20,521 bases of DNA from Chloroflexota bacterium (GTDB lineage Bacteria; Chloroflexota; Limnocylindria; QHBO01). Under the pieces are notes generated by a model. That model was not told where the DNA came from and did no database searches. It saw only the letters and a program-made list of their open reading frames with translations. The stretch spans positions 1-20,521 of the forward strand of contig VBKA01000037.1 in the NCBI GenBank assembly GCA_005879815.1, in the 5' to 3' direction. Made by a program: the position numbers and the translations under genes. Below, piece after piece: positions 6,928-15,221 of this stretch; position 1 is the stretch's first letter, and each line of letters starts with the position of its first letter.

Positions 6928-9678
6928 CTAGTCAGAGGGTGGCGGCCAGAGTGGCGGGAGCAGTTGCATCACCACAACGCGGCTTCCTTCGGCGTCGGGG
7001 AGATACAGGCGGCCGTCTTCAGTTAGGGCGAGGTACGGCGGCTGAATCTTGGATTCATCCGGTAAACGCGGCCCCATTCGGGCAATGACGGTTCCATCAG
7101 AGGCGAGCACCCAGACGAAATTCTGGTTGCCATCATCAACCACAAAGAGTCGACCTGTGGCATCGAGTACAACCCGTTGACGCCGGTGAACGACCGGCCG
7201 TTGTCGTCCGCCCGGTACTCCGCCACAAACAGGCCGTTCGCGTCAACGACCTCCACCCGATCATTCGCATAGTCCGGTACCCAGATGAGCCCGGTCGCGG
7301 GATCGATGTACGGCACGCCCAATCGGCTGAATTCGCCTTGGCCCTTCCCTGGGCCACCGATGATGCGAACAAAGCGGCCATTCATGTCGAAGACCTGGAT
7401 GTCGTTCCGACCCGCGTCGGCCACGTAGAGGCGGCCCTGCGGATCAAAGGCCACGCAGCAAGGGTTTACGAACTCGCTAGGCGCTCGCCCCTCTCGGCCG
7501 ATTGCCCGGATGTATTTCCGATTCATTCGCGTCGAATATCTGAACGCGATGGTTTCCCCCATCACCGACGGCGATGCGCCCATCTGCAGCAATCGCGACG
7601 CTCTGGCTCTGGTCCCCCGCCGTCACGCCGCCAAAATTGAATTCTCCCGGGTCACCGCCGAAGTGTCCCCAGATTTGAGGCTTACCGTCGCGACCCCAGA
7701 TCACGATTCGGCTGAGGATCCGGTCAGCCGCGTAGACCTTCCCGTGTGCGTCGAGTGCGACATTGAGATAGAGAGCGCGCTGCTTGTCTCCGGCTACGAG
7801 GTCGGTGACGTGTTTCCAGGGATCTGGTCCGGAGTACTTGCCTGATTGGACGACTCCGATAGCGACGAGTCTTGCGGGATCGGACTCTCCGGCCCGCGCC
7901 ACGACGAAGACGGTGCCACCGGTGACAATCGGCTCACCTACCGCCTGACCGACAGACACCTTCCATAGCTCGATACCGTCCTGGTCACGCGCGTCAACAG
8001 CCCGAACCGTTTTGTCTGCGAGCGTCAGGAAGACCGTTTCGTCCACCGCCGAAGCACTCAGCACTCTCGCCTGCCCAAAACGCGGGAACGCGAGATCCCC
8101 CTTGTAGCGATCGATAGCCCAGAGAACAGCGCCCTCCGAAGCGGCGCTGGTCACAAAGACATGGTCTTCCGTCACCATCAGTGTGCTCAGCGCACCCGCT
8201 TCAGGGCTAGTCCAGGTCCACGCCTCCTCGCCCGATGTGGCACCTATCGACACTACCTGGTCGCGACCACCAGCCCCGTGCACGACGACGAGGAGGCTCA
8301 ATCCGGCAATGGCCGGCGCCACCACCGACGCGGATGGGAGGGAGGCGTGCCATCGGATCCGGCCGGACGATCGGTTGACGGCGTACAGATCACCCGTCGC
8401 CGACGTCGTGACATACACGGTCGTCCTGTCAATGGCTACGTAATGCGGCGTGCTCGCGAGCTTTGCCTGCCACACGGCGCTCCCGCTCGCGGATGAGACG
8501 GCGATGAGATTTCCGGTGCCCATCCCGACGTACGCCACGTTGTCGTCCACTGCCAACGCCGTGGGGATCACCCCAACGAGACTCCACCCTGCCTTGTGCG
8601 TCGCGAGCTCGAGGACCTGCAGCTTTCCGCCCTGTGTTGTGAGGTACGCCTGCGAACCGTCGATGGTTGGTGTGGTTGCCATGGCCGACCCCACGTCGTA
8701 CGTCCAGAGCTCGCGCCCCGTGGCCGCCTCCAGCACATGAAGTGTTCCTCCCCGGTCACCGACGTACACCTGCTGCTGGGAGATCGCCGGCGGTGCGGCG
8801 ATGCCCGCGTCTGCTTCAAATTGCCATCGGATACCAAGTGGTCCCCCTGAAGCATTCGGTGCCGGACCTGGCATCGTCCCGGTTCGGTCGTTCCCTCCGC
8901 GAAAGCCAAGGACGTCGTTGACGAGTATCACAGGCGACGGCGCGACGGCGCTGACTCTCGGCGTCGAAGACGGCTCTGCGCGAGAAGGCGAGGCTCGCGG
9001 AGACAACAAGATGACGAGCGAACCGATAGCCAGGAGGATCACTGCTAACCCCATCAGTCGTTGGCTGGGAGTCGCGGTGCGGAGTCGTGATCGCCAATCG
9101 GGCGACGCGTGAGCCGTTGGCTGCGCTTCTCCTTCGACGAGGATCGCTCGGAGTGGAGTCTCCAGACCCTTCAATCGATACGTCCGCTGCGATATGTACT
9201 GCAAGCCCTCCACACGCCCGGCAAGGCGCACTGTCGTATCGCTTGCCAGGATCTCGCCTGGCTTCGCCCGAGAGCACAAGCGAGCGGCGACATTTAGCGC
9301 CGTCCCGCGGTAGCCAGTGTCGAGGGGAACCGCCTCGCCACTGTCGAGGCCAATTCCTACGCCGCGTGGCAAGCCCTCCCTTTGAAGCCGGGCCTGGATC
9401 GCTACCGCGGCACGCAGCGCTTGTCGCGCCGAAACGAACGCGTTGAGCGTCTCATCCCCACGTACTTCGACGAGTTCTCCGTCATGCTCGTGCACGACGA
9501 CCTCGACAAGGCTTGCGAACTGGGCCGCCAGAGCTGCAGCGGCCTCGTCTCCATGTTCGTCCGTGTACCGGGTGTAGCCGCGAATATCGGCTATGAGGAA
9601 CGTGCGGGATTCCGCCGCTCGTCGGTCGGCCCGCGGAGGCGATGGACTCGGGACGTCCGATGTGGGATCGACGTCCAT
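6928..9678 (-). pseudogene. Class III nucleotide cyclase-like, PQQ and NHL beta-propeller membrane protein, frameshifted twice
   Basis: The whole gene would encode about 916 residues. The likely ATG is at 9678, preceded by GAGGGG; the frame is open to 9852. Order: cyclase homology domain ~24-182 with metal-site D31 (IADIRGYT) and D75 (VRGDE) plus N129/R133 in LNVAARL; one TM segment ~208-226; a PQQ-like propeller ~265-640 with repeats such as VYVGDRGGTLHVLEAATGREL; then NHL repeats (GGNHRVQIFDAN, GRLYVADAGRNDIQVFD) to the end. This topology suggests an extracytoplasmic sensor coupled to a cytosolic cyclase. The first frame runs 9678-7477. The NHL sequence then continues in a second frame from about 7517 to 7175 and a third from about 7175 to 6928. 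The shifts fit one extra base in a 3-T run (7515-7517) and one missing in a 3-C run (7173-7175). They may be true mutations or sequencing errors. Cyclase activity is untested. Confidence 0.8.
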
Positions 9679-10076
9679 CTGCGCAGGACCCCTCGGTCGG
9701 CGAAGTGAGGTCGCCAAGTCTAAACGCGAAGACCGTGACGGACCATCCCCGGTGCGCGGCGTGCACCAGCGAGTCAGGTGGGGGTTAACGAACCGTGCCA
9801 GCCGCGAATGCGCGGTTAGGCTCGGTTCAGCCGAGGCACGGCATGGCGCCAATGCACCTGTCGCGTTGCCCGGCGACGACTCGCGACTCGAAACATTTGG
9901 CCGTAACCGTCAGATCCTGACAACGATTGCCGAGAATCTAGCGGCCGCCTCGCCGGCGGCGACCCAAGAACTCATCGGTATGGTTGTGGGCCGAGTGGAC
10001 ACGGGTGACCGCGCGGTCGCAGCAAGTGCGTGGACGCCTGCAGCCGCTCCATTGAACAGCCAGGTGGTCGTTTTGG
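9679..10076. other. Gene-free stretch between the cyclase-like gene and tRNA-Arg
   Basis: This 398-bp interval holds no convincing gene. The first cyclase frame stays open to 9852 and would add 58 residues of low-complexity, non-homologous-looking sequence, so I treat that part as leader. Small stem-loops such as CTCGG-ttcag-CCGAG near 9818-9833 are visible, but no T-tract or clear promoter pair was found. The promoter of the minus-strand cyclase gene presumably lies here. Confidence 0.5.
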
Positions 10077-10149
10077 CGCCCCCGGAGGGACTCGAACCCC
10101 CGACGCCCGCCTTAGGACGGCGGCGCTCTATCCTCTGAGCTACGGGGGC
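10077..10149 (-). tRNA. tRNA-Arg (anticodon CCT)
   Basis: A 73-nt cloverleaf reads on the minus strand. The acceptor stem GCCCCCG/CGGGGGC is perfectly paired with discriminator G. The D arm is GCTC-AGAGGATA-GAGC, and the anticodon arm is CCGCC-GTCCTAA-GGCGG with CCT at positions 34-36. The variable loop has five bases, and the T arm GGGGG-TTCGAGT-CCCTC has one wobble pair. CCT reads the arginine codon AGG. CCA is not encoded. The gene is divergent from the glutaredoxin gene across a 39-bp gap; a weak TACGAT -10 candidate for it lies at 10161-10166. Confidence 0.95.
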
Positions 10150-10188
10150 GCCGTGCTCCCATCGTATCCCACCCGAGCGGGAGGAGCG

Positions 10189-10434
10189 GTGACCGAGAAG
10201 CCGGCCACAAGGCACGTCGTCCTCTATGAGCGCTCCGGTTGCCACCTGTGCGACGAGGTGCGCGTCCTTCTCGACGCGATGCTGGGTCACGAAGCCTACG
10301 AGCGAGTCGACGTCGATGCCGATGACGCGCTGGTCGTGCGCTACGGCTTCCGGGTGCCGGTCGTCAGCGTCGACGGCGTCGATCGCCTGGAGGCGCCGAT
10401 GAGCGCGTCCGAGCTTCGATCGCTTCTTGGATGA
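10189..10434 (+). CDS. Glutaredoxin-like thioredoxin-fold protein (DUF836-type)
   Basis: A small 81-residue cytosolic thiol-redox protein. VVLYERSGCHLCDEV carries the CxxC active site C18-H-L-C21 on the first strand-helix turn, and GFRVPVVSVDG supplies the cis-proline P57 that faces it. Length and layout match the short glutaredoxin-like/DUF836 family rather than full glutaredoxins. I chose the GTG at 10189 because GGAGG lies 4 nt upstream; the longer open frame runs back through the tRNA. The stop overlaps the ATG of the TlpA-like gene (ATGA), so the pair is translationally coupled. The substrate is unknown; a role in reducing the neighbouring TlpA or CcdA pathway is an inference from position only. 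Confidence 0.85.
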   Translation: MTEKPATRHVVLYERSGCHLCDEVRVLLDAMLGHEAYERVDVDADDALVVRYGFRVPVVSVDGVDRLEAPMSASELRSLLG

Positions 10435-11024
10435 GCGCCAGAGGCGCGCAGTCTCCGCCCCTCGGCCGGCGACCCCGGCGTGCCCGGCGCTCGAGCCTGG
10501 TCTGGACGGCGGGGATCCTGGTCGTCGCAATCGCCCTCGCGGTGCTCGCCTTCGTTCCTCTCCTGCGCGGGGGTGGAACCGGCACCGAGGGCACGCTCGT
10601 GGGTCAGGCGGCGCCTGCGATCTCCGCGGATGACCTCACGGGACGGCGCTGGACGCTGTCCGACGGCGGCGGGCGCCTGGTCTGGGTCAATTTCTGGGCC
10701 ACCAGCTGCGAGCCGTGCCGCACCGAGATGCCGGCCATGCAGCGTCTGGCGGAGGCGTACGGTGACCGACTCCTCATCCTGGGGCTCGACTGGGGCGAGG
10801 AACGATCGTCCGTCGCGGGCTTCGCGCGCCGCTACGCCATTGGCTACCCGATCCTGCTCGATCCGACGCTCGGTAACTTCTATCGGTGGGCGAGCGGCAC
10901 GGGCCTACCGAGGCACTACTTCGTCGACGATCGCGGGCGCGTGGTACGCGAGGTCATCGGTCCGCTCGCGCCGGCGCGCATGGCGGCGATCCTCTCCGAC
11001 CTGATCGGGCCGCCGAGCGCTTGA
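10431..11024 (+). CDS. TlpA/ResA-type membrane-anchored thioredoxin-like protein
   Basis: A 197-residue thiol-disulfide protein. One N-terminal membrane anchor (about 21-45) would place the thioredoxin domain outside the membrane. The AhpC/TSA-redoxin fold is shown by GQAAPAISADDLTGRRWTLSD, the active site WVNFWATSCEPCRTEMP with C93 and C96, the ERSSVAGFARRYAIGYPILLD segment, and the cis-Pro motif TGLPRHYFVDDRGRVV. Proteins of this group reduce apocytochrome c heme-site cysteines or copper-site cysteines and are recharged by CcdA, which is present at 5437-6186. ATGA overlap with the glutaredoxin-like gene indicates one transcript. It ends 16 bp from the convergent cupredoxin gene. The family call is firm; the exact client is inferred. 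Confidence 0.9.
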   Translation: MSARGAQSPPLGRRPRRARRSSLVWTAGILVVAIALAVLAFVPLLRGGGTGTEGTLVGQAAPAISADDLTGRRWTLSDGGGRLVWVNFWATSCEPCRTEMPAMQRLAEAYGDRLLILGLDWGEERSSVAGFARRYAIGYPILLDPTLGNFYRWASGTGLPRHYFVDDRGRVVREVIGPLAPARMAAILSDLIGPPSA

Positions 11025-11040
11025 GTTCTATCTGGCGCGG

Positions 11041-11463
11041 TCAGGGAGCGGGAGCTTCGCCACGCACGATGAGCGACCCGTTCATGGCGGTGTGAATGGT
11101 GCACTCGAAGTAGTACTGCCCCGGAAACGGCGGCGCGATGGTGAGCGTCGTCGATGCGTTGGGACCGGTCACGATGTCGCTCCTGCCGAGCTCCTGCTTC
11201 TTGGAGCTGTCCTTGAAGACCACCACATCGTGAGGCGCCGCCTCCTGGTTCGTGAAGTGAATGACAATGCTCTTCCCGACGAACGCCTCGATGCAGGCCG
11301 TGCTGAACTGCAGGTTGTTGGCCGTCAGCGTCACCGCGTTGGATGCATCGGTCCTGACACACACGCCGGCCGGGGGTTTTGTTGAACCACCCGCGCCGCT
11401 GCACGCGACCAGCAGCAGCGCGAGGACCAGGAGCATCCCCGCACGCTGCTCCGGTTGGATCAC
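11041..11463 (-). CDS. Lipoprotein cupredoxin (type 1 copper protein)
   Basis: A 140-residue surface-anchored copper protein, probably a single-electron carrier. The lipobox LLVACSG puts the lipidated cysteine at C21. The cupredoxin fold ends in the copper loop YYFECTIHTAMNG. Likely type 1 ligands are H78 (APHDVVVF), C121, H124 and M127; the C-x2-H-x2-M spacing resembles short-loop cupredoxins. C35 and C57 could form a disulfide. The GTG start at 11463 overlaps the kinase stop as GTGA; the ATG at codon 10 (11436) would give a shorter but still complete signal peptide. It is the last gene of the response regulator-kinase group, so copper or redox state may be what that pair answers to; that link is inference. 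Confidence 0.87.
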   Translation of the reverse strand: MIQPEQRAGMLLVLALLLVACSGAGGSTKPPAGVCVRTDASNAVTLTANNLQFSTACIEAFVGKSIVIHFTNQEAAPHDVVVFKDSSKKQELGRSDIVTGPNASTTLTIAPPFPGQYYFECTIHTAMNGSLIVRGEAPAP

Positions 11464-13256
11464 TGGCCGCTCGTGGGCAGGGTGACCGTAAACGTCGATC
11501 CCTTGCCTTCCTGACTGCTGACCTCGATGTCGCCGCCCATCTGTCGCACAATCTCGCGCGACCCTGCGAGCCCGAGACCGATGCCCCGCACACCAGCCAC
11601 GTTCGATGCGCGGCGGAACCGGGTGAAGAGCTCGGGCAGGTCCGCCTTCGGAATGCCGAGCCCCTCGTCGCTGGTCCTGATGCGCGCCATCCTGCCATGC
11701 CGGTCGACGGTGACCCGAATCTCCCCGCGCCCGGGAGAGAACTTGACCGCGTTGCTGAGAAGGTTGTCGAGGACCCGCTCGAGCCGGCGAAGGTCGGCAT
11801 CCACGACGACCGATTCGACGCGGTCGAGCACGAAGTGGTGCGTGCCTGCGAGTTTACTGTGCTCCTCGATGACGCGCTCCGCAACCTGACCGATCTCCAG
11901 CTCGACCGGTTCGAGCGCGACGGGGCGGCCGCTGCGCAACAGGCTGACGTCCATCAGGTCGGCGACGAGATCGGTCAGGCGCCCGGCCATGTTCTCGGCG
12001 GCGGTCAGGTACTCCACCAGCTTCTCTCCGCCGCTCTTCTCCGTCTTCCGTGCGCGTCGCAAGGCGAGCTGCACATAGCCCAGGATCGCGGCAAGCGGCG
12101 TGCGCATGTCGTGCGACGCGATCGCCAGGAAATCGTCGCGCAGCCTGACTGCCTCGGTGGCCTCGTGCAGCAGGCGGGAGTTGTCGACCGCTGTTCCAGC
12201 CCGCGCCGCGAGCTCGGCGAAGAGCGGAAGCTCATCCTCGCTGAATGCCCGCGACTGGTCCGACCTGACCAGTGTCAGGAGCCCGAGCACCCGCTCGCGG
12301 GCGACGAGGGGCAGAATCACGACCGAGCCAAGGCCGAGGGCACGAAGACGCTTCTCGTGCTCTGCGTCGCGGGCCGCTGCGGTGAGCTGCTCCTCGGTGA
12401 TGATCGGTACCAGGAGCGGCTCGCCCGTCTTGAGAACCTCGCCCGTTGCTCCCTCCTCGATGTTGGAGGGCCACCGCAGTTGCACCTCCTCAGCGAGCGC
12501 CACCAGGCTCGGATCTTCGTGTGCCACCGCGACTCGCCGCACCCCGCTCTCCTGCTCGACGACATCGACGACGCACCAGTCCGCGAGATCCGGCACGACC
12601 ATGCGCGCAAGCTCGTTGAGGGACTCCTGGTAGTCCACCGACCTGCCCAGGATGGATCCGGCGTCGGCAAGCAGGGTCAGGCGCCTCTCCGTCGCCTTGA
12701 GGGCGGTGACGTCATGGAAGGCGCTGATCACGAACTGCGGCTTGCCGTCCGCGCCGCGGACGAGCGTGGGGCGCACCAGGGACCAGCGCTCGTCTCCGGT
12801 CTCGCGGATGCGGAAACGGACCAGGGTTTCCGGCGCGGAGCCCTCGCGCTGCGCGCGCCGGCCGGGCAGCGCTTCCTCGGGGAGTGGACGACCTTCGGCA
12901 TCGAGGAGCTCGAACCGGGCCATGAGCTCCTCTCGCGGCAATCTGACCGCCTCAGCCGAGTCCTCGAAGCCCATTGCGATGGCCGCGGCCTTATTGGCGT
13001 AGCGCAGCTCGCCACTCATGTCGACGACGGTGATCGCGTCGCCGGCTTCCTGCAGGACGAGGTACAGCTGCTCAGCAGACCCGATCCAGCCGTGTCCCGC
13101 GGTCTTCTTGCCTGCGGGGGAGATGCGCTGCCGCCGGCTTCGCGAAGGCGTCGCGCGGTCCGCGGGAGTCGCCTTGCGGCCTCTCCCGGGAGTCGCCTCG
13201 CCCAGCTCGGATTCCCCCTTGGCCACGATCAGACGGCTCCGCCGAGCTGTGCGCAT
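11460..13256 (-). CDS. Soluble PAS-GAF sensor histidine kinase
   Basis: A 598-residue histidine kinase without membrane segments. A basic, low-complexity N-terminus (1-58) is followed by a PAS domain about 62-188, a GAF domain about 195-365, HisKA about 375-440 with phosphoacceptor H382 in IASHDMRTPLAAILGY, and HATPase about 485-595 with N box LDNLLSNAVKFSP, G1 DEGLGIP, F box LFTRFRR and G2 GIGLGLAGSREIV. All catalytic boxes are intact. The signal is therefore cytosolic or membrane-diffusible and sensed by PAS/GAF. The ATG at 13256 overlaps the response regulator gene by 28 bp; a GTG at 13226, 2 nt after that gene's stop, is an equally reasonable start and would trim 10 residues. Its partner is the upstream receiver protein; the downstream cupredoxin overlaps its stop. 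Confidence 0.93.
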   Translation of the reverse strand: MRTARRSRLIVAKGESELGEATPGRGRKATPADRATPSRSRRQRISPAGKKTAGHGWIGSAEQLYLVLQEAGDAITVVDMSGELRYANKAAAIAMGFEDSAEAVRLPREELMARFELLDAEGRPLPEEALPGRRAQREGSAPETLVRFRIRETGDERWSLVRPTLVRGADGKPQFVISAFHDVTALKATERRLTLLADAGSILGRSVDYQESLNELARMVVPDLADWCVVDVVEQESGVRRVAVAHEDPSLVALAEEVQLRWPSNIEEGATGEVLKTGEPLLVPIITEEQLTAAARDAEHEKRLRALGLGSVVILPLVARERVLGLLTLVRSDQSRAFSEDELPLFAELAARAGTAVDNSRLLHEATEAVRLRDDFLAIASHDMRTPLAAILGYVQLALRRARKTEKSGGEKLVEYLTAAENMAGRLTDLVADLMDVSLLRSGRPVALEPVELEIGQVAERVIEEHSKLAGTHHFVLDRVESVVVDADLRRLERVLDNLLSNAVKFSPGRGEIRVTVDRHGRMARIRTSDEGLGIPKADLPELFTRFRRASNVAGVRGIGLGLAGSREIVRQMGGDIEVSSQEGKGSTFTVTLPTSGQ

Positions 13257-13624
13257 GCGCCTCGGACGGCCGCCACCAGCCGATCAAGGGTCACCGGCTT
13301 CTGCAGCCAGGATGCCGCACCGATCCGTTCGGCCTCGTCAGCAACGAGGTAGTGGGCCGCGATCACGACGATGGGCAAGCGCTGCCAACGCACGGTGTCG
13401 CGGAGCCGATCGGCCAGCTCCCAGCCGTTCATGCCGGGCATGCGCAGATCCAGAAGGATGGCGCACGGCAGTTCGGGTTCGGCGGTGAGCAGCGCGAGCG
13501 CCTCATGTCCATTGGCTGCAAGGCGGATCCCGAATCCCTCGCCAGCAAGCACCTCGCCATAGACCTCGCGCAGCGCGGGGTCATCCTCGACGATGAGCAC
13601 ATCTCCCCCGGAGGCCTGGGTCAT
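13229..13624 (-). CDS. Single-domain response regulator (receiver only)
   Basis: A 131-residue CheY-like receiver with no output domain. The acidic pocket is E13-D14-D15 (LIVEDDP), the phosphoacceptor D59 lies in LLDLRMPGMNGWEL, and the conserved Lys is K109 in WLQKPV. The Thr/Ser normally found after beta-4 appears to be Ala89 (IVVIAAHY), which would alter the usual phospho-switch. I chose the ATG at 13624, which begins the conserved fold; the frame is open to 13786 but that extension overlaps the preceding gene and shows no homology pattern. With no DNA-binding domain, output must go through another protein or a phosphorelay. It overlaps the kinase gene and presumably receives its phosphate. 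Confidence 0.88.
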   Translation of the reverse strand: MTQASGGDVLIVEDDPALREVYGEVLAGEGFGIRLAANGHEALALLTAEPELPCAILLDLRMPGMNGWELADRLRDTVRWQRLPIVVIAAHYLVADEAERIGAASWLQKPVTLDRLVAAVRGACAQLGGAV

Positions 13625-13682
13625 TGCCTGAACGACTCTGCGCTCCCGCACCGGGCACGAGCATTGGGCCTCCGCGCATGGG

Positions 13683-13688
13683 ACTATA
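13683..13688 (-). promoter_or_regulatory. Possible -10 element for the response regulator-kinase-cupredoxin genes
   Basis: The minus strand reads TATAGT, a good -10 hexamer, across the stop codon of the metallo-beta-lactamase-fold gene and about 60 nt before the response regulator ATG. The -35 region at 17 bp (GGTTCG) is poor. A perfect 6-bp inverted repeat (TCGGGG-aa-CCCCGA, 13695-13708) lies between the two positions and could be an operator. It also codes for the end of the upstream protein, so the call is weak. Confidence 0.3.
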
Positions 13689-14595
13689 CCGCGCTCGGGG
13701 AACCCCGAACCGCAATCGCGTCCTTTTCCGTTCGTTCGAGCTGGATGGGAAGCGCGCCGGGGTCGTGGGTGAAGTAACACCACCATCCCTCATCGACCAC
13801 GCGCGTCAACAGCCGTTGGCGCACCTCAACGGCGTCCACCGGGTAATCGTCGAAGGCGCTGGTCCAGCGCACGGGGAGCTGCCAGCGGGTCGGGATCAGA
13901 TCGCCGAAGAAGACGGCACGCTCAGCCCCACCGTTCTCGTGCCCGGATGCGGCGCGTCCGATGATGAGCGCCTGGGAGCCATGCGTGTGGCCGCCGGTCG
14001 GCATCACCGTCACGCCGGGCACGACCTCCACGTCGCCGTGCACCTCGGCCAGCTGACCCGCCGCGCGGACCAACTCGAGCTGCTCGGTCTCCATGATGCC
14101 CTGCAATCGCAGCTGATCGCCGCGCGCCGCTGCCGCCTCCTCGCGCTGCACGACGTACCGGGCGCGCGGGAAGAGGGGACGGCCGTCGGCGCCGACCATG
14201 CCGCCAGCGTGGTCGTAGTGGAGGTGGCTGACGATCACGAAGTCGATGGTGGCCGGGTCAATGTCCACGGCCTCCAGCGCGACGGCTGGATTTCCGCCCT
14301 CGATCCCCTTGATCTCGCGGTCCTTGTCGCGCATGCGCTCGCCTGTGCCGGTCTCGACGAGGAGGCGTTTCCCCCCGATCTCGAGCAGCAGCAGGTTCAG
14401 CCGGCACAGGATCCGCCCCCGCTCATCTGTCTCGATCAGCCGCGACCAGAGGGGCTTTGGCACGACACCGAAGAAGCCACCGGCATCGGGCCGGAACCAT
14501 CCGGCGCGTACGACCCGCACGCGGACGCCCCCGGCGAACTCGCGGGCTTCCGAGTCGGGCGTGATTTCGTAGAGGCGATGCGAATCGGCATCCAT
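13684..14595 (-). CDS. Metallo-beta-lactamase-fold hydrolase
   Basis: A 303-residue cytosolic MBL-fold enzyme. The metal-binding motif is SHLHYDHAGG (H124, H126, D128, H129); the later ligands are visible as GGHTHGSQ, FFGDLIP and FTHDPG near the C-terminus, so the dinuclear zinc site appears complete. The overall pattern is that of the lactonase/YtnP or parathion hydrolase-like branch, which opens lactones or esters, rather than glyoxalase II or RNase J. I cannot name the substrate. The ATG at 14595 lies 13 bp after the dcd stop. An ATG at 14652 would add 19 residues and overlap dcd, which is less likely. It sits between dcd and the two-component genes on the same strand. Confidence 0.85.
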   Translation of the reverse strand: MDADSHRLYEITPDSEAREFAGGVRVRVVRAGWFRPDAGGFFGVVPKPLWSRLIETDERGRILCRLNLLLLEIGGKRLLVETGTGERMRDKDREIKGIEGGNPAVALEAVDIDPATIDFVIVSHLHYDHAGGMVGADGRPLFPRARYVVQREEAAAARGDQLRLQGIMETEQLELVRAAGQLAEVHGDVEVVPGVTVMPTGGHTHGSQALIIGRAASGHENGGAERAVFFGDLIPTRWQLPVRWTSAFDDYPVDAVEVRQRLLTRVVDEGWWCYFTHDPGALPIQLERTEKDAIAVRGSPSAV

Positions 14596-14608
14596 CGGTC
14601 CGACAGGC

Positions 14609-15214
14609 TCAGCCGCGATTGCGGCTGCGCTCGCCTGGCAGCAGGCGCCCACGGTCGAAATCGCGGTGGTAGAGGCTGGCGGTCGGATCCCGCTGGCCGC
14701 GGTATTTCGACCCGATGCGCGAGTCGCCGTAGGCCACCTCCACCGGCGAGCTCATCTGCTGGAAGCTGATCTGCCCGATCTTCATCCCGTAGTAGAGGGT
14801 GATCGGCAGGTTCGCCACGTTGCTCAGCTCGAGCGTCAGGTTGCCGTCCCAGCCGGGATCGACGTAGCCGGCGGTCGAGTGAATGAGCAGACCGAGCCTC
14901 CCAAGACTCGATTTCCCTTCCAGGCGGGCAACCAGGTCGTCTGGCAGCACGACGCGCTCGAGCGTCGACCCCAGCACGAACTCGCCGGGGTGCAGGATGA
15001 ACGGCTGCTCCGCGTCGATCTCCACCAGCTCGGTCAGGTCGGGTTGCTCCTCCCGCACGTCGATGAACGGATAGCGACTGTTGCGGAAGACGCGGAAGCG
15101 GCGGTCGACGTGCAGGTCGACGCTCGACGGCTGGATCGCGTCCGGGCTGAACGGATCGATCACGATCCGGCCCGCGTCGATCGCGGACCGGATATCGCGG
15201 TCGGACAGGATCAC
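14609..15214 (-). CDS. dcd: dCTP deaminase, probably bifunctional dUMP-forming type
   Basis: A 201-residue enzyme of the dUTPase/dCTP deaminase fold supplying dUMP or dUTP for thymidylate synthesis. Conserved blocks: IQPSSVDLHVDRRFRVF (28-43), HPGEFVLGST (75-84), RLEGKSSLGRLGLLIHSTAG (97-116), VDPGWDGNLTLELSN with catalytic E129, and GSKYRGQRDPT near the end. The KSSLGRLGLL-HSTAG signature and overall sequence closely follow mycobacterial Dcd, which deaminates dCTP and hydrolyses the triphosphate in one enzyme, so I favour that type. The start is a GTG at 15214, 7 nt after the nrdR stop, with GGAG 10 nt upstream. The frame stays open to 15430 inside nrdR, but family sequence begins VILSDRDI. 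About 12-15 extra residues follow the usual C-terminus. It forms an operon with nrdR. Confidence 0.93.
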   Translation of the reverse strand: MILSDRDIRSAIDAGRIVIDPFSPDAIQPSSVDLHVDRRFRVFRNSRYPFIDVREEQPDLTELVEIDAEQPFILHPGEFVLGSTLERVVLPDDLVARLEGKSSLGRLGLLIHSTAGYVDPGWDGNLTLELSNVANLPITLYYGMKIGQISFQQMSSPVEVAYGDSRIGSKYRGQRDPTASLYHRDFDRGRLLPGERSRNRG

Positions 15215-15221
15215 GCGATGC

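Noticed and set aside
7173..7517. Programmed ribosomal frameshifting in the propeller gene
   Set aside because: Neither site has a slippery heptamer or a stimulatory structure that I can see, and two opposite shifts would be required.
9679..9852. 58-residue N-terminal extension of the cyclase-like protein
   Set aside because: It shows no conserved pattern; the ATG at 9678 has a better ribosome-binding site and leads directly into the cyclase domain.
11379..13352. A 657-codon open frame on the plus strand opposite the histidine kinase
   Set aside because: It lies antisense to a kinase with all catalytic boxes intact, has Arg/His-rich composition typical of GC-rich shadow frames, and shows no domain.
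13624..14769. Long plus-strand frame opposite the MBL-fold gene
   Set aside because: It is antisense to a gene with complete metal ligands and has no recognisable fold.
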